Source: Acidobacteriaceae bacterium (GTDB lineage: Bacteria > Acidobacteriota > Terriglobia > Terriglobales > Acidobacteriaceae). Taken from it: DNA of 64,000 bases. The position numbers were made by a program, and so were the translations under genes. The stretch spans positions 1 to 64,000 of the forward strand of contig JAOAPC010000024.1 of assembly GCA_025462735.1 (NCBI GenBank), given 5' to 3'. Under the pieces are notes generated by a model, which was given only the letters and a program-made list of their open reading frames with translations, was not told the DNA's origin and ran no database searches. Of this stretch, positions 51,143 to 60,509 are shown piece after piece (position 1 is the first letter of the stretch; the number at the start of each line of letters is the position of its first letter).

Positions 51143-53299
51143 TTAACGCGCACGCGCCAGGACCAGCGTGACATCGTCGGGCTGCTCGGCGGCGCCGATC
51201 CAGTCATCGACCGCGGCGGTGACAATTTCGGTGATGCGTGCGAGCGGGAGGTCGCGGTTCTCCTGCACCAGTTCGATCAGGCGCTGCTCCCCGAATTCTC
51301 CGAAATCATTTTCAGGCTCGGTCACGCCATCGCTGTAGGCGAGGAAAATCTCGCCGGGACGAAGTTGGACGAAATCTTCGTCATAAGTAATGTCGTCGAA
51401 CAGGCCAACCACGGTGCCGCCGTCCTCAAGCCGCTTGACGATGCCGGTTTCGGAGAGCACCACAGGAGGCAGATGCCCAGCGTTGCTGAAGGTGAGGCGG
51501 CGATCATCGGCGTCATACATGGCGAGAAACAAAGTTGCATATTTTTCCTGGGGAGTGCTGTGGTAAAGCTGATGATTCAACAGCGAAAGCAGCTTACCGG
51601 GCCATGCTTCCGCGCCCTCGATGACTGAGTCAACCCTCGAGACCAGCGCGGGGCGGCCGCCGACCGCCTGCACCTGGCGCAGCGCAGGTACACCTTCGAC
51701 GGAGTAGGCGCGGACGGCGGAGTGGATAGTCGCCATCAGCAGCGCGGCGGAAATTCCTTTACCGCTGACATCGCCTACGGCAAGCAATAGCCGTTCAGGA
51801 CCGAGCGAGAGAAAATCGTAGTAATCGCCGCTCACGCTGCGCGCCGGACGGCAGAAGCCGTGTACCTCCAGACTGGGTAATTGCGTGATGTGACGGGGAA
51901 AAAGCTGGGCCTGGACTTCCTGGGCGATTGTGATTTCGTTTTCCAGACGCTGTTTTTCTTTTTGCTCGACAATCAATTTCTGGGTCGATTCCGTCATCGA
52001 ATTGAAGGAATTCGCCAGCGCGGCGAGTTGGTCGGTGGAGGTCACGGGAATGCGGTGGCTGAAGTCTCCGCGATTAACGTGCGTGGTTGCGAGGTAGAGC
52101 TGCGCTACGGCCCCAGTGATGGAACGCGACAGGCGTGAGCCAATGAATAAAGCGACCGCGAGGATTACGGCCAAGACGATGGTAGCGACCACAAGAATGA
52201 TTTCAAGGGTAGGAGCAAACTCTCCCGGTGCAGCAAACAGCTGTTCGTATAGCGCGGAAAGACGCGTGTGCACCTGGATCGCTGCTGGTTCCGAAGTATT
52301 GCCGTCTATCCAGTTCACGACTGCTATGGATGTAGGGAAGCGCACTGAAAAGTCGAAAATGCGAGTGGGGGGCGGAATCGCACCGACTACGTATGTCGGC
52401 TTGGGCGGGCCTGCTCCCGTATCGAGGTAGTTTGCACCCTTTTGGGTGGGGTTTTTGGAGGATACGTTGAAGCCAGGCAGGGACGCCGCATCTTGATCGA
52501 GTTGCCGGATGGTCAGTCCTGAGGCGAACAGGGTAACTTCACCTAAATTCGCCGCGAGCTCCTGCAACAGGCTGCGGTCAAGAGGCTTGCTGGAGATTAC
52601 GGCCAGCTTTCCGTGTTTAGTTTGAAGGGCTACAGCCGAGCGAAGGAACAGGCGCCCCTCATCGCGCACAACCTGGTTGAAATCGGCCGGAAGATATTTG
52701 GGAAGCACTGGAGTTGTCACGCGTTCGCCTAACGGCGGATCAGCAAACAAAAATTTGTCGTCGAGCCACCCGGTGATCTGTAGCTCGCGTAGCTCACCAG
52801 GTTTGTTGGTCTCGTGGCGGCCAAAGTCGCTTTCCCGATTGCTATCGAGATCGTTTGCAATTTTGTAAGCGAGTACCAAATCATTGGCCCGCAAGGCTCG
52901 GAGATGGAGTTCAAGTTTCGAGGTAACGATGTAGGTGGCAAACTGGCCAGAAAACAGATATAGCGTGAGACCCGCCAGGGCGGCAAGTACAAGCAGGGGA
53001 AGAACACCGACGAAGGCGTAAGTAACGATAAGTCGATTTCGCAGGCGCCATAACAGACGGGCCGAAACCGTTCGCGCAGCAAGAAGGCTGAGCAGCGCGA
53101 ACGAGAGAAGAGTTAGAAAGATAATCCAGCCGCTGAGAGAGGCGCCAACTGAGCCGCGGAACATTCCCACTACTTTCTCGATGACTAACAGCAGCAGGTC
53201 GAGCGCCAGCACATATAACGTGAAAAAAGACAGCTTTCCGCGAGGAAAAAGGCCGTTATGATCCAGCCAGACGCGCGCGCGTAAAAGGCGAGAATGCAT
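51143..53299 (-). CDS. Membrane PP2C-type phosphatase with HAMP domain (RsbU/SpoIIE-like)
   Basis: A 718-aa signalling protein. It has N-terminal membrane helices (three hydrophobic segments within residues 26-120) and an extracytoplasmic sensor region (about 130-370). A second membrane segment (IILVVATIVLAVILAVALFI), a HAMP linker and a short coiled coil (QKLIVEQKEKQRLENEITIA) follow. The C-terminal PP2C/SpoIIE domain has GDYYDFLSLGPERLLLAVGD, then GKGISAALLMATIHSAVRA, NAGHLPPVVL and AYSDGVTEPEN; the Asp residues bind metal. Such proteins dephosphorylate anti-sigma-factor antagonists in partner-switching. No partner is nearby. Confidence 0.9.
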   Translation of the reverse strand: MHSRLLRARVWLDHNGLFPRGKLSFFTLYVLALDLLLLVIEKVVGMFRGSVGASLSGWIIFLTLLSFALLSLLAARTVSARLLWRLRNRLIVTYAFVGVLPLLVLAALAGLTLYLFSGQFATYIVTSKLELHLRALRANDLVLAYKIANDLDSNRESDFGRHETNKPGELRELQITGWLDDKFLFADPPLGERVTTPVLPKYLPADFNQVVRDEGRLFLRSAVALQTKHGKLAVISSKPLDRSLLQELAANLGEVTLFASGLTIRQLDQDAASLPGFNVSSKNPTQKGANYLDTGAGPPKPTYVVGAIPPPTRIFDFSVRFPTSIAVVNWIDGNTSEPAAIQVHTRLSALYEQLFAAPGEFAPTLEIILVVATIVLAVILAVALFIGSRLSRSITGAVAQLYLATTHVNRGDFSHRIPVTSTDQLAALANSFNSMTESTQKLIVEQKEKQRLENEITIAQEVQAQLFPRHITQLPSLEVHGFCRPARSVSGDYYDFLSLGPERLLLAVGDVSGKGISAALLMATIHSAVRAYSVEGVPALRQVQAVGGRPALVSRVDSVIEGAEAWPGKLLSLLNHQLYHSTPQEKYATLFLAMYDADDRRLTFSNAGHLPPVVLSETGIVKRLEDGGTVVGLFDDITYDEDFVQLRPGEIFLAYSDGVTEPENDFGEFGEQRLIELVQENRDLPLARITEIVTAAVDDWIGAAEQPDDVTLVLARAR

Positions 53300-53451
53300 G
53301 CGATGTCGCTTGAATTATAGATGTTGGGCCTATGCCGAAAAGCACTAAGAATTACGCCATGGGCGTCTTTGTGGACATATGGTTATCGTTTTTTAGGCCA
53401 CTGTCGGCAGGAGGTGAATGGCGCAGAGCAAACCCGTTCGCTGCTGCTAAA

Positions 53452-54216
53452 ATGCTCGCTGTGTATCTGAAAATCTTTGTGCTAATCGCGATCGCGGCTG
53501 CAGCCTGGATGTGCTGGGCACAGGAACCGAACGCTCCGGCTGCACCGAAGGTCAGAGTAAATGTGCTGAATGTGTGTTCTCCTTCGGCTGAAGAACAGCA
53601 GGAGATTTCTTCCGCGCTTGCGCGTATTCCGAAGCGTCCCACTTTCAGCCCGGACTTTGAAGTGGACCGCGGCCGCTCAGTGCTCGATCCAAACGCGAAC
53701 CCGCTGATCGCGGCTGGCGCTGCGATTGGCACCGGGAGCGGCAACGCACATATCTCATCGCAACAGGCAGTGGCGCAATTCGTCCGTATTCGGCACGATT
53801 TTCCAAACAGTTTTACGTTTTCGACTGTGCAATATTCTTTCAGCCGCGACACTCAAGAAATGGTAGAGACGCTCGTCTTCCGTGTGCGCGAACCGAAGGA
53901 CCTGCTGGAGATTTCGATTGAATCCAGCGCCTCTTCGGTGACGACGGCGACAGCCATGCTCACAGCAAGCACGCCCGCTCGCCGAATCAAGCTGGAAAGG
54001 TTCGGAAAATCCTCTGTGGTACTGGCGCGTTGCTCGGGCACGAACGGCCCGGCGCCCGACCAGAGTGCGTACCAGCCGCTTTTTTCTTCGGCGTCTTCGA
54101 TACTCACGGATTATCGCGAGCTGTTGGACGCGAAGAAATTGATTCCGGCGGAGCTGGCCAGGATAGGCGGCAGTGTGGCGCGCCATAAGGACGAGAGTTC
54201 AGCACATCACCCGTGA
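53452..54216 (+). CDS. Exported hypothetical protein
   Basis: About 254 aa from the ATG at 53452, with a signal peptide (MLAVYLKIFVLIAIAAAAWM, cleavage near CWAQ). A longer frame from 53332 is not leader-like. The mature part reads VRVNVLNVCSPSAEEQQEIS and PTFSPDFEVDRGRSVLDPNA, then SRDTQEMVETLVFRVREPKD. No known family is recognised. It is divergent from the PP2C phosphatase and followed 58 bases later by the thioredoxin-reductase-like gene. Confidence 0.65.
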   Translation: MLAVYLKIFVLIAIAAAAWMCWAQEPNAPAAPKVRVNVLNVCSPSAEEQQEISSALARIPKRPTFSPDFEVDRGRSVLDPNANPLIAAGAAIGTGSGNAHISSQQAVAQFVRIRHDFPNSFTFSTVQYSFSRDTQEMVETLVFRVREPKDLLEISIESSASSVTTATAMLTASTPARRIKLERFGKSSVVLARCSGTNGPAPDQSAYQPLFSSASSILTDYRELLDAKKLIPAELARIGGSVARHKDESSAHHP

Positions 54217-54274
54217 TCGCCGCCTCGCGTGGGGCGGTTGCGACCGATTTTCAGTTCTGTAATCTAACAAGCGT

Positions 54275-55207
54275 ATGGGCATACGAAACGTTGTGATCGT
54301 GGGATCTGGCTGTGCCGGACATACGGCGGCCCTCTACACCGCCCGCGCGAAGCTCGAGCCACTGGTGCTGGAAGGACATGAACCGGGCGGCCAGCTTTCT
54401 CTTACTACACTGGTAGAGAATTTCCCCGGATTTCCGGAAGGCATTCAGGGTCCGGAATTGATCGCGAATATGCGCCGCCAGGCAGAGCGGTTTGGAGCGG
54501 AGTACCAACTGGCACATGTCATGAGCGCCGACCTGCGCACTAGCCCGTTCACTTTGACAGTTGGAAAAGAGACGGTGCAGACACGAAGCCTGATTATTGC
54601 CAGTGGGGCGTCTGCGCGCTGGCTCGGGTTGCCTAGCGAACACGCGCTTATTGGGCACGGCGTTTCTTCATGCGCGACGTGCGACGGATTTTTTTTCTCC
54701 GGCAAAGATATTGCGGTAATTGGCGGCGGCGATTCCGCCATGGAAGAAGCGATTTTTCTTACCCGGTTTGCAACCAAGGTCTCGCTTGTTCACCGTCGCA
54801 ATGAGTTTCGCGCATCCAAGATCATGCTGGAACGGGCACAGCAGCACGAAAAGATCGAGTTCATCCCCAATACCGTAGTCGAAGAAGTGCTTGACCCTTC
54901 TAAAAAAGAAGTCACTGGGCTGAAACTTCGCAACCTTCAAAGTGGGAAAGCTTCGAACCTGCCAGTTAGCGCGATGTTTCTCGGGATTGGCCATGTTCCG
55001 AATGCCAAGATTTTCGAAGGGCAATTGGATATGGACCAAGACGGATATCTGAAAACCACGAATAACGTTTTCACTAAGATCCCGGGAGTTTACGCTTGCG
55101 GCGATGTGCAGGACCGGCGCTATCGCCAAGCCATAACGGCCGCGGGCTCTGGCTGCATGGCCGCGCTCGAAGTCGAGAAGTATCTTGAAGATCAAGGGAT
55201 TGAGTGA
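54275..55207 (+). CDS. trxB: Thioredoxin reductase-like FAD/NAD(P) disulfide oxidoreductase
   Basis: Flavoprotein of 310 aa that passes electrons from NADPH through FAD to thioredoxin-like disulfides. The FAD site is at the N terminus (VIVGSGCAGHTAALYTARAK). The redox-active CATC pair (SSCATCDGFFFSGKD) is near residues 134-137. The NADP motif GGGDSAMEEAIFLTRFATKV and the C-terminal YACGDVQDRRYRQAITAAGS complete the family set. Length is standard. It is the only gene of this type in the window; other trxB paralogues cannot be excluded. Confidence 0.94.
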   Translation: MGIRNVVIVGSGCAGHTAALYTARAKLEPLVLEGHEPGGQLSLTTLVENFPGFPEGIQGPELIANMRRQAERFGAEYQLAHVMSADLRTSPFTLTVGKETVQTRSLIIASGASARWLGLPSEHALIGHGVSSCATCDGFFFSGKDIAVIGGGDSAMEEAIFLTRFATKVSLVHRRNEFRASKIMLERAQQHEKIEFIPNTVVEEVLDPSKKEVTGLKLRNLQSGKASNLPVSAMFLGIGHVPNAKIFEGQLDMDQDGYLKTTNNVFTKIPGVYACGDVQDRRYRQAITAAGSGCMAALEVEKYLEDQGIE

Positions 55208-55311
55208 AACGCAGAAGCGCTTCCTTTTGCATTTAGTTACTTTTGTGCTCGCCCAGATTCCACTCCGGTAATCTTTTCGGTTTTTGGGAAAACACCTAAA
55301 TTGAAGGTGTT

Positions 55312-55644
55312 ATGAGGCTCTCTTCCCTTTTCCTGGTAGTACTGCTCGGTTTAGTGATGGTCTCCCACGCGGAATCTGCAGGTGCACAGAGCGCGAACGA
55401 ATCCAGCCGAAAAATAGTTAACAAGGTAGCTCCCGCTTATCCAGCCATGGCTCGGGGCATGAACCTTGCCGGCACTGTGAAACTCGAGGCAGTCGTGTTG
55501 GCGAATGGCACGGTGAAGTCGATCCAGGTGAAAGGCGGCAACCCGGTGCTGGTGCAGGCGGCGCAGCACGCGGTGCGCGACTGGAAGTGGGTAAAGTCTG
55601 ACCACGATTCCACAGAATCACTGGAATTCAGGTTCACACCCTAG
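55312..55644 (+). CDS. Small secreted TonB C-terminal-domain protein
   Basis: A 110-aa exported protein with signal peptide (1-26, ends SAGAQ) and a single TonB C-terminal fold. The fold reads RKIVNKVAPAYPAMARGMNL, then GTVKLEAVVLANGTVKSIQV, ending AQHAVRDWKWVKS. It lacks the N-terminal membrane anchor and proline-rich spacer of true TonB, so how it would act is unclear. Free TonB-domain proteins of this size are common in Acidobacteriota. No ExbB/ExbD is nearby, and the TonB receptor is 45 kb away. Confidence 0.85.
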   Translation: MRLSSLFLVVLLGLVMVSHAESAGAQSANESSRKIVNKVAPAYPAMARGMNLAGTVKLEAVVLANGTVKSIQVKGGNPVLVQAAQHAVRDWKWVKSDHDSTESLEFRFTP

Positions 55645-55760
55645 TCAAAGAAGTCCCCTTTCAAGTCCTCCCTCGAACCACTCTCCCAATTTGTGGTAAA
55701 ACTTCCTGTGATCTCGGCGGCGAACAGGGAAAGTCAGGGCCCGACCTGCGCAGGAAGCTC

Positions 55761-56687
55761 GTGCTGAGAGCATCACTCATTTCCCTTTCCGAAAGCCGCA
55801 CGCTGCGAGCGCTGGCCGAAAAATCTTCTATTGGCCAGCGAATGTCCGGGCGTTTCGTTGCCGGCACTCAAGTCGAAGACGCACTGCGTGCCGCCACCGT
55901 TTTGAATCAGGCCGGCCTGAGTGTTTCGCTCGACAATCTGGGCGAGAATGTAAGCACGGCCGAAGAAGCCCGCCACAGCGCGCAACTCTACGATCGACTT
56001 CTCTCAGAAATTTCCGCGCGCGGGTTGAACGCAAATGTGAGTCTCAAGCTCACGCACATGGGAATCGATGTTGACCCGCAGCTCGCGTATTCGAACGTTG
56101 TCGGATTGGTGGAAAAAGCCGCGGCCATGACGCCGAAGAATTTTGTCCGCGTTGACATGGAGGGTTCTCCGTACACGCAGCGCACGTTGGATATAGTCCA
56201 CCAGCTGCACCGGCAGGCTGGAAGCGGCGCTTGCGTGGGCGCCGTGATCCAAAGCTACATGCGCCGTTCGGAAGATGACGTAGCCAAGCTGCTGCAGGAT
56301 GGAATCCGCATACGTCTTTGCAAAGGCGCGTACAACGAGCCTGCCGAGATTGCATACCAGAAAAAATCTGAGGTCGATTCGAATTACGTCAGACTGATGA
56401 GGATGTTGCTGAAGAGCGGAATTTATCATGGCCTGGCGACGCATGACGAAAAGATCATTCGTGAGGCCCAAGCATTTGCCAGTCGGGAGAACATTTCGCG
56501 CGATGCCTTCGAATTTCAAATGCTGTACGGAATCCGGCGGGACCTGCAGCAATCGCTACTTCGTGAGGGATGGCGGATGCGAGTATATGTTCCGTTCGGT
56601 ACGGAGTGGTATCCATACCTGATGCGGCGTTTGGCTGAGCGACCCGCGAACCTGCTATTTGTAGCGCGAAACCTACTGAGGAAATGA
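55761..56687 (+). CDS. Proline dehydrogenase
   Basis: FAD enzyme that oxidises proline to pyrroline-5-carboxylate. A single PRODH domain of 308 aa (monofunctional, no fused P5C dehydrogenase). It reads RMSGRFVAGTQVEDALRAAT, then SVSLDNLGENV, VSLKLTHMGID, RVDMEGSPYTQRTLDI, VGAVIQSYMRR and IRIRLCKGAYNEPAEIAYQK. It ends YVPFGTEWYPYLMRRLAERP, containing the conserved YxxRRxxER motif. The GTG at 55761 is supported by AGGAAG 6 bases upstream. The P5C dehydrogenase gene is not in the window. Confidence 0.94.
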   Translation: MLRASLISLSESRTLRALAEKSSIGQRMSGRFVAGTQVEDALRAATVLNQAGLSVSLDNLGENVSTAEEARHSAQLYDRLLSEISARGLNANVSLKLTHMGIDVDPQLAYSNVVGLVEKAAAMTPKNFVRVDMEGSPYTQRTLDIVHQLHRQAGSGACVGAVIQSYMRRSEDDVAKLLQDGIRIRLCKGAYNEPAEIAYQKKSEVDSNYVRLMRMLLKSGIYHGLATHDEKIIREAQAFASRENISRDAFEFQMLYGIRRDLQQSLLREGWRMRVYVPFGTEWYPYLMRRLAERPANLLFVARNLLRK

Positions 56688-56749
56688 GCGGCTGGCCTAG
56701 CTGCTGAAGTCGGCGCCAAACGCCTGTCCCCGACGATCCTCAACAGCAT

Positions 56750-57655
56750 TCACCGAGGCGGACGCGGAATGTAGCGCTGCGGGCCGCTGCCGGGTTGATC
56801 TGATGGGGACCCGCCGGACTGCGACGGCGCAAGCGGCAAACGCGCAGTGTTGTTGAGAATCTGCTGTTCCTGCGGTGAGAACTGGCTGAATCGGCCGGAC
56901 TGAAGCGCCCTCTGACGAGCGTCGGGCGGCATGGCGCGCAAGCTCTGGATAGCGTTTCTCACAGCACCTTGGCGATCAGGAGGCAGATTCCGAAACTGCG
57001 AATCCACGGAGCGAAACTGCTGCTTCTGTTGCGGCGTCAGATGTTCCCATGTTTCCATCCGTTGAAGAACCTGCTGCTGCTGGTTCGCAGGCATGCTGTC
57101 GAAGTGTTGCAACCGTTGCTCCAGTTGCTGCTGCCGTTGCGGTGGCAAGCGGCGAAAGTTTGGATCGTTTTGCAGCGCGTGTCTTTGCTGGTCGAGGGGC
57201 TGCTGACGAGCTTGGTTCAGCCATTGTCCAGAATGATGGCCTTGCGCTGGAGGCGAATATGGCCTCGGAACCTCGCGCCCTTGTTGCGGTGTCGATTCAT
57301 ATCGCCCTTGTTGCGCGGGTTGATATCCCCGCTGCGACGAGGGATAGCCTCTTTGTTGTGAAGCTTCAGATCCCCGTTGCGGTGCCGGCTGGTATCGTTG
57401 CGGTGCCGATTGATATCCCCGCTGTGGTGCGGGTTGAGATCTCTGCTGCGGTGCCGACTGATAGCGCGGCTGCGCTTCGGGCCGGCTTGACCTTTGCTCC
57501 TGGCGGCTTGGTTGCGAGCGGCTGGGCTCTTGACGACGGGGGGGCGGCGCAGAGTTCTGGTTGCGATGGTCCTGAGCGAGAGATGGCGCCGTTGCCATGG
57601 CCAGCATTACGCTGAACACGGCCAGCACCCGCCCGAACTGTGCGCTTGCTTTCAT
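56750..57655 (-). CDS. DUF3106 domain-containing secreted protein
   Basis: About 301 aa from the ATG at 57655, with GGGG directly upstream and a signal peptide (MKASAQFGRVLAVFSVMLAM, ending PSLAQ). The frame upstream to 57946 overlaps the anti-sigma gene and is not coding. A long Gln/Arg/Pro/Ser/Tyr-rich region (QRGYQSAPQRYQPAPQRGSE type repeats, residues 30-170) is followed by the DUF3106 domain. That domain contains Gln-rich helices (PNFRRLPPQRQQQLEQRLQH, EHLTPQQKQQFRSV). It is the last gene of the sigma/anti-sigma operon, so it may be a target or partner (inference). Confidence 0.8.
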   Translation of the reverse strand: MKASAQFGRVLAVFSVMLAMATAPSLAQDHRNQNSAPPPRRQEPSRSQPSRQEQRSSRPEAQPRYQSAPQQRSQPAPQRGYQSAPQRYQPAPQRGSEASQQRGYPSSQRGYQPAQQGRYESTPQQGREVPRPYSPPAQGHHSGQWLNQARQQPLDQQRHALQNDPNFRRLPPQRQQQLEQRLQHFDSMPANQQQQVLQRMETWEHLTPQQKQQFRSVDSQFRNLPPDRQGAVRNAIQSLRAMPPDARQRALQSGRFSQFSPQEQQILNNTARLPLAPSQSGGSPSDQPGSGPQRYIPRPPR

Positions 57656-57699
57656 CCCCTTTTTCCCCGGACTCTTCCCGTAACTCTGCGTCCGCAATC

Positions 57700-58188
57700 C
57701 TACGGATTCGCGTTTACATCTTCCTGGACCTGCAAATCGTCCAGCAAGTCTGAATCTGAGTAAATATCGTGGTTCGTGTCCAAAGCTTGCAGATCGCCAA
57801 CTGCGGTGCCAGGCACGATGTTGGCGGCCACTGGCCCATTCTTCGAACGGCGAATTTTCTTTTCCTCTAGCCGGAATACAGCCGCGCCCACAACTACAAT
57901 CGCCGCCAACGAAAGGGCAAGCGCAGGACGGCTCAGTTTCATCCACGCCATCCAGCGGGAAGGCTGCTTTGCAGCTTCCTCTCGTAAACGCGCTTGCAGC
58001 CGAACATCAAAATAAGGCGATGGCTCGGGCGCCTGCCACTCGTCGAGCAACGCCATTGTCTTGCGGAACTCCTCAAGCGTTCCCGCGCAATCGACGCAGG
58101 CACGAAGGTGATCGTTGACCTCTGGCTCGGCAGCGGCGAGTCCGGCGGCCAGATCCGGAAACAGTTCGCGAATTTCACTACACTTCAT
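57700..58188 (-). CDS. Membrane-bound anti-sigma factor with zf-HC2 domain
   Basis: A 162-aa anti-sigma factor. The N-terminal zinc-binding domain has C3 and the H-x3-C-x2-C motif (NDHLRACVDCAGTLEEF), typical of ZAS/zf-HC2 proteins that hold an ECF sigma factor. A single membrane helix (ALALSLAAIVVVGAAVF, about residues 85-103) is followed by a polar periplasmic tail. It is immediately downstream of the sigma factor gene (45 bases), the usual arrangement. Confidence 0.88.
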   Translation of the reverse strand: MKCSEIRELFPDLAAGLAAAEPEVNDHLRACVDCAGTLEEFRKTMALLDEWQAPEPSPYFDVRLQARLREEAAKQPSRWMAWMKLSRPALALSLAAIVVVGAAVFRLEEKKIRRSKNGPVAANIVPGTAVGDLQALDTNHDIYSDSDLLDDLQVQEDVNANP

Positions 58189-58233
58189 AGTTCTTTCCTT
58201 TGCAATCTCGCGTGAGGGCTTTGGCGTCCGCTC

Positions 58234-59004
58234 TCACACGAATTCTTTCAACTGCGTCCGCAATGTTTCATACGCGCGGAACAGCAGAGACTTGGTGGCT
58301 GACTCACTCAACTTCAAAACATCCGCAATCTGGCGGTAGTCCATCTGTTGGTACTTGTGCATGAGCACCGCCATCTTTTGTCTTTCCGGGAGCGCCTCAA
58401 CTTTTTGCCGGATCGCCCGCAGGCGTTCGCGGCGCATAATTTCTTCTTCTACACTGGGCGTCTTATCTGCCAGATCGGGCGTCTGCCCAGTTTCCTCATC
58501 CGGCGCGTCCAGATTCATTACGTTCTCAGGACGCTCGTGCCGGGAGTCGCGGGAATAATTCATGCCCAGGTTAGTCGCGATCCGGTATAACCAGGTCGTA
58601 AATTTTGCGCTGGCCTCGTAGCTCGAACGGGACCGATACACCCGCAGAAAAACTTCCTGCGCCAAGTCTTCGGCGATGGCGGTATTATGCGCCATCCGGT
58701 ACATAAAATTTATGATGGGACGGCGGTATTTCTGCACCAAAAAATCAAACGCCGAATCATCGCCGGCCTTCACGCGAAGCATCACTTCCGCGTCAGTGAG
58801 TTCTCCGGCGACTGCGCCGGCCGCAGCTGCTTTCGGTTGTACGCCCATTGCGGGCAGCCCGTATTGGAGTGCCACGCTGCTCACATTGGAGTTAACCCCA
58901 TCCGTCTCAGAAAGTTGCGGCTCTTGTGAGGACGGAGTAGCCTCGTAAGCCTCTTCTTTAGAGTGGGTTAGAGGGGGATCTGCGGGTTTGTGTCTCTTCC
59001 ACAT
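58234..59004 (-). CDS. ECF-type RNA polymerase sigma factor
   Basis: A 256-aa sigma-70 family protein. It has region 2 (FDFLVQKYRRPIINFMYRMA, AEDLAQEVFLRVYRS, TWLYRIATNLGMNYSRDSRH) and region 4 (ALPERQKMAVLMHKYQQMDY, then ADVLKLSESATKSLLFRAYE). An N-terminal extension of about 65 residues is longer than normal, and the linker (about 165-195) is acidic. The gene is upstream of the zf-HC2 anti-sigma factor and the DUF3106 gene, forming a three-gene unit. The start is uncertain; an internal ATG could remove part of the extension. Confidence 0.92.
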   Translation of the reverse strand: MWKRHKPADPPLTHSKEEAYEATPSSQEPQLSETDGVNSNVSSVALQYGLPAMGVQPKAAAAGAVAGELTDAEVMLRVKAGDDSAFDFLVQKYRRPIINFMYRMAHNTAIAEDLAQEVFLRVYRSRSSYEASAKFTTWLYRIATNLGMNYSRDSRHERPENVMNLDAPDEETGQTPDLADKTPSVEEEIMRRERLRAIRQKVEALPERQKMAVLMHKYQQMDYRQIADVLKLSESATKSLLFRAYETLRTQLKEFV

Positions 59005-59333
59005 TCAGAGTTGAAATTGAGAGCGCCCCCAAGACTCGATCGCGGCCGGACTTCTGCTGATGGCAGAGTTTCTCGGCATGAATGTCTATTCGCATTCCCG
59101 CGAACAGAACGTAGCCTAACACGGGTGTGGAGAGCCAAGGAATCGCGCTGGCTCTGAAGGGCACAACTTGAGTCTGCGATCGTGTCGCCTTTTGTTCGCT
59201 GCGATACACACACGAGCAAACATTAGCGGAACTCCGGATTTTCAGGCCACCTGCTGATATGCGGTTGACTCTAAGCCCGAGCGTCGCTTCGGACCTCAAG
59301 AAAAACTGAACTGAAATTAAGGAGAGATATTTT
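59005..59333. other. Divergent promoter gap
   Basis: 329 bases between the sigma factor gene and the secreted protein gene. A TTGACT word lies at about 59263 but lacks a good -10. AAGGAG precedes the 59334 start. No repeat element or other gene is seen. Confidence 0.5.
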
Positions 59334-59837
59334 ATGAGAACGCGCACATACACTCTTGCGCTGCTGATTTGTGCTCTTGCACTTATTGCAGCCGCGCCTG
59401 CAGCAAATGCTCAAGGATTCATTCCGATCACACCTCAAACCCTTAGCCTTGGCGGCGGGCAAGCAGGAACCCTCACTGCCATAAAAATCACAAATATCGG
59501 AGTCGTCAACGGGCAGTTGGTGGCGAGCGGACTTGCGACCGTGAACACGGCGTCTGGGACTGCGGTCGGCGTATTTCAAAACCAACCGCTGGCGGCAACC
59601 ACGGTGGCGAGCAAGAATTCGTGTCCAATCTTGCACTTAGTGATTGGCCCCATCAGGCTGAACCTGTTAGGTCTAGTGGTGACAACCAACAAAATTGTGT
59701 TGGATATCACCGCTGTTCCGGGGGCAGGTAATCTGCTTGGAAACTTGCTCTGCGCGGTGGCTAACTTGCTGAATCAGACCCCGGCACCGCTATCAGAGGT
59801 GGCGGCACTGTTAACGCAAATCCTCAGCTCTTTGTAA
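59334..59837 (+). CDS. Small secreted protein with LNLLGL motif
   Basis: A 167-aa exported protein of unknown function. The signal peptide is residues 1-26 (ends AAPAANAQ). The mature part reads CPILHLVIGPIRLNLLGLVV, then NKIVLDITAVPGAGNLLGNL and LCAVANLLNQTPAP. This hydrophobic block (I/L-rich, GPxxLxLLGL...DITAxPGxGNLLGNLLC) occurs in secreted proteins of many bacteria. Two Cys may form a disulfide. AAGGAG precedes the ATG and a strong terminator follows, so it is monocistronic. Confidence 0.75.
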   Translation: MRTRTYTLALLICALALIAAAPAANAQGFIPITPQTLSLGGGQAGTLTAIKITNIGVVNGQLVASGLATVNTASGTAVGVFQNQPLAATTVASKNSCPILHLVIGPIRLNLLGLVVTTNKIVLDITAVPGAGNLLGNLLCAVANLLNQTPAPLSEVAALLTQILSSL

Positions 59838-59847
59838 GAATTCGTAG

Positions 59848-59876
59848 AGAGGGGCTGCAATGCCCCTCTTTTTTTG
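59848..59876 (+). terminator. Rho-independent terminator
   Basis: agaggggc pairs with gcccctct around tgcaat, followed by a T tract. It starts about 11 bases after the stop codon of the secreted protein gene. Confidence 0.88.
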
Positions 59877-60077
59877 TTTGATGGAGTACCAAAGAAGCTG
59901 CGAATACGACCGGCAAGCCAGTACAGAGTGCCGTGACCTGCGATTTGCGGCTTCCATTTACAAACCCCCGATCAATCCCTGTCATCAGAATCCCGGAGCA
60001 GTACGCGTTTTCGTCGTGTCGACAGAAGCCGGGCCGAGCAACGGATCGGCCGACGCGAAATGAAGGAGGCAGGAATA

Positions 60078-60509
60078 ATGGCAATACTTAACACCGCAGC
60101 GAGACTGGTGCTCAAACCGGTGCCCAGGTTTATTTCTCCCAAAGGTCACGCAATCATCGATTACATGACCATAGGATCGTTTTTCATGAGCGCCGCTTGG
60201 TTCTGGTCGCGCAGCAAGCGAGCGGCACTGGCGGCCGCAATCTGCGGCGGGGCGGAACTTGCCATCAGCCTGATAACTGATTATCCCGGCGGGATGAAGA
60301 AGGCCATCGCCTTTCGTATTCATGGGGACATTGACTTGGGTTTGGCAACAATGACCGCAGCCATGCCCGAATTCCTTGCCTTCGAAGATGACCACGAGAA
60401 AAAATTCTTCCTGGCGCAGGGGGCGATGATTACGGCAGTGCGCGAACTCACAAAGTTTTCCAGGCCGAGTCTTGCGGAGCGAACACGGCGGACGACAAAG
60501 GCGGCATAG
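60078..60509 (+). CDS. Hypothetical membrane protein
   Basis: About 143 aa from the ATG at 60078, which is preferred because of GGAGG and AGGAAT upstream; the frame opens at 60060. It has hydrophobic segments near residues 28-45 and 50-70 (IDYMTIGSFFMSAAWFW, ALAAAICGGAELAISLITDY). A polar tail with many Arg/Lys follows. Its stop overlaps the start of the YihY-family gene by one base (TAGTG), so the two are translationally coupled. Function not known. Confidence 0.7.
   Translation: MAILNTAARLVLKPVPRFISPKGHAIIDYMTIGSFFMSAAWFWSRSKRAALAAAICGGAELAISLITDYPGGMKKAIAFRIHGDIDLGLATMTAAMPEFLAFEDDHEKKFFLAQGAMITAVRELTKFSRPSLAERTRRTTKAA

Noticed and set aside
57656-57946. An N-terminal extension of the DUF3106 protein
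   Set aside because: It overlaps the anti-sigma gene in another frame, while the ATG at 57655 gives a proper signal peptide.
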